Shown piece after piece: positions 1 through 5,157 of a DNA stretch of 5,157 nucleotides (position 1 is its first letter; every line of letters starts with the position of its first letter). The DNA is from Planctomycetaceae bacterium (GTDB taxonomy: Bacteria; Planctomycetota; Planctomycetia; Pirellulales; Pirellulaceae). The notes beneath the pieces are model-generated. The model saw only the letters and a program-made list of their open reading frames with translations, was not told the DNA's origin and ran no database searches. Position numbers and translations under genes: made by a program. Location: the NCBI GenBank assembly GCA_007124535.1, contig SLEY01000229.1, forward strand, positions 1 to 5,157, in the 5' to 3' direction.

Positions 1-876
1 GTCGGGGGTGCGGGGATGGTATTCGACGGGGACCGTATCGTCGGCATCGACGGCCCACTGGCAGAGGTCGACCGTATGGGTCCCCCATTCCAGCACGCCC
101 CCTCCGACCATGCCACCGCCTTTTTCGAATTCACCGCCGCGATCGGCGAGCCCCCGGTTGTAGGGGCGCCAAGCGGCGGGGCCCAGGTACAGGTCCCAAT
201 CGACCTCTTCCTCCGACGGCATGGGATCGGCAGGCGCCCAACCGCTGGTCTTCGTCGAATTGTCCCAAGGCGACGGGTGGGCGTGCACCGCCGTCAGCTT
301 GCCCAGTCTGCCGGTGCGGGCCAGTTCGACCGCGAAAGCGAAATGCGGCAGGCTGCGCCGCTGGGTGCCCGCCTGGAATACCCGCGCCGTCCGCCGAAAG
401 GTCTCCGCCAACATCAAACTTTGAATGATGTTCCGCGTACAGGGCTTCTCGCAGAACACGTCCTTGCCGGCTTCGGCGGCCAGCATCGAGGCGGTGGCGT
501 GCCAGTTGGGACCGGTGGCAATCAACACGGCGTCGATGTCATCGCGGTCCAACAGATCGCGGAGATCCCGGTAGGTGGCACAATTCGTGTTGCCGTACCG
601 AGAATCGACCATCTGTTTGATCGCGTTTCGCTGCTCCACCTTCGGATCGGCCACCGCCACAAACTCGACTTCCGGCTCGTCCAGGAACGAACGCAGCACA
701 CTGGCGCCGCGCCTTCCCAGCCCGATGCCGCCGTGGACAATCCGTTCGCTGGCCGGGACGGCTCCGTCCCGGCCCAGTGCCCGGGCGGAAACGAGCGTCG
801 GTGCAGCGAACGCGGCGCAGGTCGCCGTGGCGAGAAACTTTCGCCGGGAAACGGCCTGACTCCTGGAAAATGGCAT
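1..876 (-). CDS. Tat-exported Gfo/Idh/MocA-family oxidoreductase (C-terminus cut by window edge)
   Basis: Probable NAD(P)-dependent sugar or polyol oxidoreductase acting outside the cytoplasm; the substrate cannot be read from sequence. Reading leftward from ATG 876, the frame stays open for 292 codons to the window edge, so only the C-terminus is missing. Residues 10-16 (SRRKFLA) form a twin-arginine motif, followed by a hydrophobic stretch to about residue 31, so export is expected to be Tat-dependent and as a folded, cofactor-loaded protein. The Rossmann fold follows: GLGRRG at 52-57 (GxGxxG), an acidic residue D77 after the second strand, and ATGPNWH at 120-126, where relatives usually read ATPDHWH. 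The catalytic-lysine motif EKP is at 143-145. The segment 262-274 (LEWGTHTVDLCQW) supplies the usual active-site His267 and Asp270. The start is fixed by a strong AAGGAG (883-888) six bases upstream. Secreted paralogues of this family are very numerous in Planctomycetota. Family assignment is firm; the function is general only. Confidence 0.93.
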   Translation of the reverse strand, partial: MPFSRSQAVSRRKFLATATCAAFAAPTLVSARALGRDGAVPASERIVHGGIGLGRRGASVLRSFLDEPEVEFVAVADPKVEQRNAIKQMVDSRYGNTNCATYRDLRDLLDRDDIDAVLIATGPNWHATASMLAAEAGKDVFCEKPCTRNIIQSLMLAETFRRTARVFQAGTQRRSLPHFAFAVELARTGRLGKLTAVHAHPSPWDNSTKTSGWAPADPMPSEEEVDWDLYLGPAAWRPYNRGLADRGGEFEKGGGMVGGGVLEWGTHTVDLCQWAVDADDTVPVEYHPRTPD

Positions 877-1118
877 GGAAATCTCCTTCAAATCAAAAAA
901 TGACAGGAATTCTGCGTCGGGCGATCGATGGATCCGTCACCCTGACCAGCATAACCGGCCTTTAACCTGACAGACGCGGCCAGCGGATGTCAAGTGGCAT
1001 CCCCCCAGAATTGTCCGCCCCTGTTGCAAATCGCACTCGCGGCCCCTGAACCACGAAACCGAGGGGGATACACCGTTTGAACGGCCCGGATTCATTCGAT
1101 CCGCAGTCCCGCCCCCCG
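877..1118 (-). promoter_or_regulatory. Upstream region of the oxidoreductase gene with a TTGACA element
   Basis: This gap lies between the stop of the secreted BPL_N protein and the oxidoreductase start. On the minus strand it carries a perfect TTGACA (plus-strand 988-993), but the hexamers 16-19 bases downstream (e.g. TCAGGT) are poor -10 matches. A better -10-like TATGCT (plus-strand AGCATA 948-953) lies 34 bases from it, too far for a standard pair. GGTTA occurs twice exactly 11 bp apart (plus-strand TAACC at 952-956 and 963-967), one helical turn, which could be a regulator site or chance. Just after the upstream gene's stop are a 5-bp inverted repeat (1087-1103, CGGAT/ATCCG) and an imperfect palindrome CCGTTTGAACGG (1073-1084); neither is followed by a T-run, so neither is called a terminator. 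A promoter is likely here but its exact position is not settled. Confidence 0.3.
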
Positions 1119-2450
1119 TTATCGTAGCGTCCATTCGAAGCCTCGGGCGAGCCAAGGATCGTGACGTGCGTGGCTCTCCGGATGCGGACTGATGATCAGG
1201 ATGCGTCCCTGGCCATAGCGTTTCTTGCCGATCGCCGCCTCGCCCACCATTTCCTCGCGCAGGTTTCCTCGACGATCGCGGACCGCCGTCTGGAAACGGG
1301 CCAGGACGGTGAATTCCCGTTCTTGCCGATTCTGTTCGTCGGCCGCCAGATAAACGGGGCCGTTGTTGTAACGGGTGGTGACCACCGGTTCCTCGGCGCC
1401 GAACAGCGTTTTGCCTTCCTCGGTAAAGGCCAATTCGACGTCGCCCCGGCCGCGGGCCCACGGCTGGCTGTGCCGCATTTGAATGGCATGCAGATAGTTC
1501 TCCAGACCGGCTCCGGCAAAGTAGGCCCCGGCACAGATCCCCACGTATCCTCCGCCATCGGCGATGAATCCTTCCAATCGAGTTCGCCCTTCCGCCTGCA
1601 AGCCGTTGCCGATTCCGCGGCCGCTGCCACCCGGGAACACCGATCCGTCGGCCGGTTCCAGCCCCCCTTCGCGAATATCTTCCCCGCAAACGCGGTACAC
1701 ATATACGTCGTCCAGACCGGAAAATACCACCCGCTGGACCATCCGCGGGCCGCTGCCCCCAATCCCCTCGGCATCGTACACGGCCAGCAAACGGACCTCG
1801 GGCTGCCGTAACCTTTCCCAATCGAACCGCGCGTCCCGGGCTAACATCTCCTCGCGGCGGAGCAGGTCCACCACGAACTGGCGGGTGTACCGGATCTGGC
1901 GCGACAGACGCGTGCCCGAGGGGACCCCGATGCCAATGCCGCCTTTGCCGACTTCGAGCCCGGAATCCGCCCCTCCGTCCGCGGGGTCGATCACCACGTC
2001 GGCACCCCAGAGTTCCTCCAGGTGGTCGAAGTCGTCGGCGGGTACCGCTCCCAGCAACAGGAGGCTCGGCTCGGATAACGACTCGCCATCCGCCGTCGCT
2101 TCCACAATCCCTCGGTGCCACAGGACCCAGTCGGGTCGCACGTCTTCTTTCTCGGCCAACTCGGCCAACAACTCGGGCAACTGCTCCCGGTTCGGGCGGC
2201 CGTCTGTCGCGATCAACCACAATTGGCCGTGCTCCAGGTCAAGTCGGGCCAACTGCTCCAGAACACCGACAAAACGAGCGTTCGCAGGTCTTTCCGCCAC
2301 CACAACCACGGTCGGGCCGCCGGCATGCTGCCCCCGCAAAACGGTGGTTTCCCGGCTCCAAGCAGGAACCGTCGTCAGAACCAGTGCCAGCAGGCAGGGA
2401 ACCAGCGAGCGCAAGCCGCGTCGAAATGCCGTTATCGCAAGTAAGTCCAT
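1119..2450 (-). CDS. Secreted protein with C-terminal BPL_N (glutamine amidotransferase-like) domain
   Basis: Probable exported protein of 443 residues with no assigned reaction. Residues 1-32 look like a Sec signal peptide: a basic n-region (FRRGLR, 9-14), hydrophobic core 16-28, and likely cleavage near AWS (30-32). Residues about 35-200 read like a divergent aspartoacylase/succinylglutamate desuccinylase (M14-like) domain, but the usual HGxE zinc motif is replaced by ERPAN (53-57); His112 in VLWHRG could match the later zinc-binding His. Residues about 218-443 match the BPL_N fold, a class I amidotransferase relative: VFPGG (271-275), GGYVGICAGAYFAG (300-313) with candidate nucleophile Cys306, RYNNGPVY (360-367), and SPHPE (421-425) with His423 and Glu425. 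ATG 2450 is preferred to ATG 2492 because the 14 extra residues would bury the signal peptide and a candidate promoter predicts a transcript start close to 2503. The gene is divergent from the ACT gene. The C-terminal domain call is firm; the N-terminal call is tentative. Confidence 0.85.
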   Translation of the reverse strand: MDLLAITAFRRGLRSLVPCLLALVLTTVPAWSRETTVLRGQHAGGPTVVVVAERPANARFVGVLEQLARLDLEHGQLWLIATDGRPNREQLPELLAELAEKEDVRPDWVLWHRGIVEATADGESLSEPSLLLLGAVPADDFDHLEELWGADVVIDPADGGADSGLEVGKGGIGIGVPSGTRLSRQIRYTRQFVVDLLRREEMLARDARFDWERLRQPEVRLLAVYDAEGIGGSGPRMVQRVVFSGLDDVYVYRVCGEDIREGGLEPADGSVFPGGSGRGIGNGLQAEGRTRLEGFIADGGGYVGICAGAYFAGAGLENYLHAIQMRHSQPWARGRGDVELAFTEEGKTLFGAEEPVVTTRYNNGPVYLAADEQNRQEREFTVLARFQTAVRDRRGNLREEMVGEAAIGKKRYGQGRILIISPHPESHARHDPWLARGFEWTLR

Positions 2451-2509
2451 AATCGCCCCCGGGGCAGTCGCCCATCGAAGAAAACACGTCATTCCCCAAG
2501 CTTCTTCGC

Positions 2510-2538
2510 AGCATGACGAGGGGTGGATGGATCGTCAA
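2510..2538 (-). promoter_or_regulatory. Candidate sigma70-type promoter for the BPL_N gene
   Basis: On the minus strand, TTGACG (plus-strand 2533-2538) matches the -35 consensus at five of six bases. It is followed after 17 bases by CATGCT (plus-strand 2510-2515), a weak three-of-six -10. Transcription would begin near 2503, giving a leader of about 50 bases before ATG 2450. Spacing is ideal but the -10 is poor, so this is a candidate only. Confidence 0.4.
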
Positions 2539-2606
2539 GTCCCGCGGCCGACGCGCGGCCTCCTGGCAATTCGGAAGATCACAATACATCCTTTTAAGGG
2601 GGTTCG

Positions 2607-2635
2607 TTGTTGCCTAGGGAACCCTATGATACACT
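2607..2635 (+). promoter_or_regulatory. Candidate sigma70-type promoter for the ACT gene
   Basis: TTGTTG (2607-2612) and TACACT (2630-2635) are separated by 17 bases; they match the -35 and -10 consensus at three and four of six positions. The site lies in an AT-richer patch that stands out from GC-rich surroundings. An overlapping TATGAT (2625-2630) is another possible -10 but has no well-spaced -35. Transcription would begin near 2642, leaving a long untranslated leader. Confidence 0.4.
2615..2626. promoter_or_regulatory. Palindrome TAGGGAACCCTA inside the promoter spacer, possible operator
   Basis: TAGGG (2615-2619) and CCCTA (2622-2626) are perfect inverted arms around a central AA. The palindrome sits between the candidate -35 and -10 of the ACT gene, where a dimeric repressor or a spacer-twisting activator would bind. 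Only one copy is seen, so this is a positional inference. Confidence 0.3.
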
Positions 2636-2641
2636 AGAGGC

Positions 2642-2868
2642 GTGTGCTCGACCGGTCACGCCGCCGCTCGTCGGCGGCACGGGGGTCGTGCGTTCACCGA
2701 GGATTCCTGCTGCGGAAGGAACCGGGGCCGCCCAGTTGTTCCGCCGATGGATCTCCGGCGAGGGTTCGGGCCCCGTGTAATACGTAACCGGCGATACCGT
2801 GGCGTCTTCGGAAGACGTTGCGGAAGGAGAGGTTGCCCCGCGAGTCCTTCACTTGAGGAGACGCTCTG
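2642..2868 (+). promoter_or_regulatory. Long, stem-rich 5' leader of the ACT gene (possible cis-regulatory RNA)
   Basis: If transcription starts near 2642, the leader is about 227 bases. It can form several perfect stems: a 7-bp GCCGCCG/CGGCGGC hairpin with a 5-base loop (2660-2678); a 7-bp CGGGGCC/GGCCCCG stem (2723-2729 with 2769-2775) enclosing a 5-bp CGCCG/CGGCG hairpin (2742-2746 with 2756-2760); and a perfect CGTCTTC-G-GAAGACG palindrome (2803-2817), realistically six pairs with a CGG triloop. The ribosome-binding site GAGGAG lies at 2855-2860, eight bases before the ATG. I do not recognise a known riboswitch family. High GC makes chance stems common, so this is suggestive only. Confidence 0.3.
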
Positions 2869-3261
2869 ATGGTCGAGACGCAGCTGTCCATTTTTTTGGA
2901 AAACAAACCGGGTGTGTTGGCCGAGGTGGGCGCGATGTTGAGCGATCATGGGATCAACATCCGCGGCATATCGATCTCGGACACGGTGGACCATGCCGTG
3001 GTGCGGATGATCGTCGATCAACCGCAGAAGGCGATCCATTTGCTGGGCGAACACGGTGCGTTGGTCGTAGAAACCGAAGTCCTGGAGGTCAAACTGGTCG
3101 ACGAACCGGGCTCGCTCAGCCGTTTGGCGGAGAAATTCGCGGAGGCCCATGTCAACATCGAGTACGCCTACGGCACCTCGAACGGTCCCGCCACGTTGTA
3201 CGTGCGTGTTTCCGACATCCCTCGGGCGATGGAATTGCTATCCGCCGAGGCGGGCGATTGA
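2869..3261 (+). CDS. Tandem ACT-domain protein (ACT-ACT), probable small-molecule sensor
   Basis: A 130-residue cytoplasmic protein made of two ACT domains and nothing else. ACT domains usually bind amino acids at their interfaces and regulate enzymes or transcription; the ligand and partner are unknown here. Domain 1 spans about residues 4-66, with LENKPGVLAEVGAML at 10-24 and GINIRGISI at 28-36. Domain 2 spans about 70-127, with VDEPGSLSRLAEKFA at 77-91 and VNIEYAYG at 95-102. Both keep the PGxL turn and the following helix that form the usual ligand pocket. No catalytic, DNA-binding or membrane part is present, so it must act through a partner or be a stand-alone binding protein. ATG 2869 is preceded by GAGGAG (2855-2860) at good spacing. 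The next gene starts 138 bases downstream on the same strand, but no functional link is evident. Related paired-ACT proteins are widespread and mostly uncharacterised; some resemble regulators of acetolactate synthase type, which have a different extra domain. Confidence 0.9.
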   Translation: MVETQLSIFLENKPGVLAEVGAMLSDHGINIRGISISDTVDHAVVRMIVDQPQKAIHLLGEHGALVVETEVLEVKLVDEPGSLSRLAEKFAEAHVNIEYAYGTSNGPATLYVRVSDIPRAMELLSAEAGD

Positions 3262-3399
3262 GGTCATCCTGGCGAAGCCGGCATCCACTGGGGAGGGGCC
3301 TTTCCCTGACAGGCAATCGCGGCTAAAACCCGAAGGGTCTCCTCAGCCTTCACGGGCTTGGGGGTTCGGCCCGATCCGCCGCCATACTGCTAAAACGTC

Positions 3400-4674
3400 A
3401 TGCCGTCTTTCTCGTTCGTTCATACCGCCGACTTGCACCTGGACAGCCCCTTTCTCGGACTGGGGAAACTACCCGAGTCCGAGGAGCGTGTGGTGCGGAC
3501 GCTGCGCGAAGCGACGTTCGAGGCGTTTGACGCCGTGATCGAACTGTGCCGGCAACAAGAGGTCGATTTCCTGCTGGTCGCCGGCGACGTGTATGACGGC
3601 GCGGATCGCAGCCTGCGGGCTCAACTGCGTTTTCGCGACGGCCTGGCACGTTTGGCGGAACAGGGCATTCGAGCCTATGTGGTGCATGGCAACCACGATC
3701 CGCTGGACGGGTGGTCCCATGCCTTGCAGATGCCCGCAACGGTTCACGTTTTCGGCGAGCAACCGGATTCCGTCGTTTTCGAAAAGCAAGGCGTCCCGGT
3801 CGCCCGCATTCACGGGATCAGTTACCCCAGCCGGGCGACCGAGCGGGATTTTGGCCGGGCGGAACGTTGCGGGGAGGAGCCGTTCCAGATCGGGCTGTTG
3901 CATTGCAACGCCGGGGGCGATCCCCGGCATGATCCGTATGCCCCCCGCTCCGTCCGCGAACTGGAAGACAGCCGCTTGGATTACTGGGCGCTGGGGCACA
4001 TCCACGAACGCACGACGCTCCGGCCCGCCGATCCGTTCATCGGTTATCCGGGCAACACGCAGGGGCGGCACATCCACGAATCGGGCCCGCGCGGCTGTCT
4101 GCTGGTCCAGGTTGGCAGCGACGGGCGCTTGGTCGAACCGCCTGCGTTCGTGCCCACGGATCAGGTGCGGTGGAGTGCCTGCCGTGTGGACATCCGCGGC
4201 CACCAGACCGTGACCGAACTGCGGGACGAGCTGGAGGACCGGTTGGATGAACTGCTCCAGCAGACGGAAGGTCGCCCGCTGGTCACGCGGGTCACGTTGG
4301 AGGGGCGTGGGCCGCTGCACCGCGAACTGGCTCGGGAGAACGCCCGGGAGGATCTGGAGGAAACGCTCCGCGCACGTGGCTTGGAACGGGCGCCCTTCGT
4401 CTGGATCGAGCGGCTGGTGTTGCAGACCCGGCCGGAGATCGATTGGGAGAGCCGCCGCGCCGGCCAGGACTTCCTGGGCGATCTGCTGCGGCTGATGGAG
4501 GGAATCCGCCAGGAACCCGAAGCGATTCGCGAACTGGAAACCGCCCTCCGGGACCTGTACCAGCACCGCCGAGCCCGGCGGTTTCTGGATCCGCCGGACG
4601 AAGCGTGGTTGGAATCGCTGTTGGACGAAGCCGAGATTCGCTGTGCCGACCTGCTGGCCGAGGAGGAGGACTGA
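3400..4674 (+). CDS. yhaO: YhaO/SbcD-like DNA repair exonuclease (metallophosphoesterase)
   Basis: Predicted Mn-dependent nuclease subunit of an Mre11/SbcD-type complex that processes DNA ends in the cytoplasm. It is 424 residues, close to the usual roughly 400. All calcineurin-like metal-site motifs are intact: DLH (11-13), GDVYD (62-66), GNHD (97-100), His168 in LLHCN, and GHIH (199-202). The opening HTADLHLDSPFLGL (8-21) and YPGNTQGRHIHE (about 212-223) are typical of the YhaO branch rather than classical SbcD. Residues about 250-424 are charged and helix-rich, expected to contact the ATPase partner, and end in an acidic EEED tail. The ATG at 3400 is the first possible start: an in-frame TAA lies six bases upstream (3391-3393). 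No Shine-Dalgarno sequence is visible, which is odd beside the strong ones of its neighbours. The stop overlaps the start of the YhaN-like gene by one base, so the two proteins are very likely co-translated. Confidence 0.93.
   Translation: MPSFSFVHTADLHLDSPFLGLGKLPESEERVVRTLREATFEAFDAVIELCRQQEVDFLLVAGDVYDGADRSLRAQLRFRDGLARLAEQGIRAYVVHGNHDPLDGWSHALQMPATVHVFGEQPDSVVFEKQGVPVARIHGISYPSRATERDFGRAERCGEEPFQIGLLHCNAGGDPRHDPYAPRSVRELEDSRLDYWALGHIHERTTLRPADPFIGYPGNTQGRHIHESGPRGCLLVQVGSDGRLVEPPAFVPTDQVRWSACRVDIRGHQTVTELRDELEDRLDELLQQTEGRPLVTRVTLEGRGPLHRELARENAREDLEETLRARGLERAPFVWIERLVLQTRPEIDWESRRAGQDFLGDLLRLMEGIRQEPEAIRELETALRDLYQHRRARRFLDPPDEAWLESLLDEAEIRCADLLAEEED
4660..4669 (+). promoter_or_regulatory. 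Ribosome-binding site of yhaN inside the yhaO end
   Basis: GAGGAGGAGG lies 4-11 bases before ATG 4674 and also encodes the acidic tail of the nuclease. With the TGATG stop/start overlap it fixes the YhaN start and suggests translational coupling that would keep the two subunits in proportion. Confidence 0.8.
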
Positions 4675-5157
4675 TGCGGATCGCGGAGTTTCACATCGAG
4701 GGCTTCGGCTGTCTGGAACGCCTGTCCGTCACCGACCTGCACCCCGGATTGTCCCTGGTGTTGGGCGGCAACGAGGCGGGGAAATCCACCTTGCTGGCGT
4801 TCCTGCGGGCCATGCTGTTCGGGTTTCCGCGCCGCAGCGCCGCGAGCTTCCCACCCCCGCACGGCAGCCGGCAGGGCGGGCGGCTGGTCCTGCTGGATGG
4901 CCACCAGGACCGGATTACGGTCGAGCGGTTCGCGACCCGCAGCCGCAAGACATTCACTGCCACGCTCCGCGACGGTTCCCAGTGGGGGCAGGACCAGTTG
5001 CACCAGCGGCTGGGCCGGGTGACGCCGGACGTCTACGCCAACGTCTTCGCCTTCGGACTGGGAGAACTGCAAAACTTCGCCTCCCTCCAAGACGACAAAG
5101 TCCGAGATGCGATCTACAGTGCGGGCATGGGCACCGGGAAACAGTCCCCGGCTCAAC
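4674..5157 (+). CDS. yhaN: YhaN/SbcC-like SMC-type ATPase, N-terminal part (cut by window edge)
   Basis: Predicted ATPase subunit partnering the adjacent nuclease, by analogy with SbcCD and Rad50-Mre11, where ATP binding and a long coiled coil control access to DNA ends. The frame runs 161 codons from ATG 4674 to the window edge without a stop. The family opening is clear: MRIAEFHIEGFGCLE (1-15), then Walker A GGNEAGKST (31-39, Lys37) and LLAFLRAMLFGF (40-51). The usual YhaN Walker A reads GPNEAGKST; here the proline is glycine. A likely Q-loop/lid region is VFAFGLGELQNF (124-135, Gln133). The coiled coil, signature motif and Walker B would lie beyond the window. Start choice rests on the strong AGGAGG and the one-base overlap with the upstream stop. 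The domain content, not only the neighbourhood, separates it from RecF and RecN. Confidence 0.92.
   Translation, partial: MRIAEFHIEGFGCLERLSVTDLHPGLSLVLGGNEAGKSTLLAFLRAMLFGFPRRSAASFPPPHGSRQGGRLVLLDGHQDRITVERFATRSRKTFTATLRDGSQWGQDQLHQRLGRVTPDVYANVFAFGLGELQNFASLQDDKVRDAIYSAGMGTGKQSPAQ

Larger units (their letters stand above)
2451..2868. other. Divergent intergenic region between the BPL_N and ACT genes
   Basis: This 418-bp stretch has no gene I would defend. From left to right it holds the short leader and candidate promoter of the minus-strand gene, a GC-rich inverted repeat at 2546-2560 (GGCCG/CGGCC, loop 5), an AT-richer patch at about 2567-2640 with the candidate plus-strand promoter, and a roughly 227-base leader of the ACT gene rich in perfect stems. 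The open frame from GTG 2642 to TGA 2869 codes for an arginine-rich, cysteine-containing string with rare-looking codons (AGG, AGA, CGA, ATA, GTA) and no recognisable domain, so it is not called a gene. Confidence 0.6.

Noticed and set aside
16..903. A 295-codon plus-strand open frame opposite the oxidoreductase gene
   Set aside because: It has no recognisable domain and an Arg/Gly/Pro-rich composition; the opposite strand carries clear Tat, Rossmann and EKP motifs with a strong ribosome-binding site.
937..2220. A 427-codon minus-strand frame overlapping the BPL_N gene
   Set aside because: Extremely Arg/Gly-rich with no domain. The other minus-strand frame has a signal peptide and the Cys/His-Glu motifs, and high GC produces such shadow frames.
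2546..2560. GGCCG/CGGCC inverted repeat between the divergent promoters
   Set aside because: A 5-bp GC-only stem is expected by chance in such GC-rich DNA, and there is no second copy or T-run.
2642..2869. A 75-codon plus-strand frame from GTG 2642, ending in a TGATG overlap with the ACT gene
   Set aside because: The overlap and the start near a predicted transcript start are tempting for a leader peptide. But the product is Arg-rich without a domain, codon use includes AGG, AGA, ATA and GTA unlike the neighbours, and there is no ribosome-binding site.
3358..3390. Possible separate promoter for the nuclease gene (TTGGGG with CATACT or TACTGC)
   Set aside because: The spacing (19-21 bases) and hexamer matches are both poor; it is indistinguishable from background.
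3262..3399. Possible terminator between the ACT and nuclease genes
   Set aside because: Only short stems are seen (ACCC-GAA-GGGT at 3328-3338; CGGGC/GCCCG at 3353-3373), without a following T-run, so no intrinsic terminator can be supported.
3469..4566. A 365-codon antisense frame opposite the nuclease gene
   Set aside because: No motifs; the plus strand encodes a complete metallophosphoesterase with all metal-binding motifs in order.
4161..5156. A 331-codon antisense frame opposite the yhaO/yhaN junction
   Set aside because: It is Ser/Arg-rich low-complexity sequence created by antisense reading of Glu/Leu-rich coding DNA, and it spans two well-supported genes.

Overview
The window (about 60% or more G+C by eye) most likely comes from a planctomycete, probably of the Pirellulales type. 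This is inferred from gene content: a Tat-exported Gfo/Idh/MocA oxidoreductase, a secreted protein with a BPL_N-type amidotransferase-like domain, and a YhaO/YhaN (SbcCD-like) pair, all in high-GC DNA full of long antisense open frames. No marker gene is present, so the taxonomy is tentative.

Layout. Left part, minus strand: the first 292 codons of an exported Gfo/Idh/MocA oxidoreductase (1-876, running off the left edge). Upstream of it on the same strand, after a 242-bp gap, is a secreted two-domain protein (1119-2450). Its C-terminal half has the Cys...His-Glu signature of class I glutamine-amidotransferase-like BPL_N proteins. Its N-terminal half resembles a worn aspartoacylase/succinylglutamate desuccinylase domain. 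A 418-bp divergent intergenic region (2451-2868) separates this from the plus-strand genes. It holds a candidate promoter for each direction, a 12-bp palindrome inside the plus-strand promoter, and a long leader with several perfect stems.

Right part, plus strand: a 130-residue protein made only of two tandem ACT domains (2869-3261); a 138-bp gap; a 424-residue YhaO/SbcD-like metallophosphoesterase (3400-4674); and the first 161 codons of a YhaN/SbcC-like ATPase (4674-5157, running off the right edge). The last two overlap by one base (TGATG) and should form one nuclease/ATPase complex acting on DNA ends. The ACT protein is probably a small-molecule sensor and has no evident link to DNA repair beyond co-orientation. 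The two minus-strand genes are both predicted to be exported but need not share a transcript.

I saw no tRNA or rRNA gene, CRISPR array, insertion sequence or attachment site. The points most worth checking are the unusual N-terminal domain of the BPL_N protein and the structured leader with embedded palindrome upstream of the ACT gene. I found no convincing new multi-gene system.
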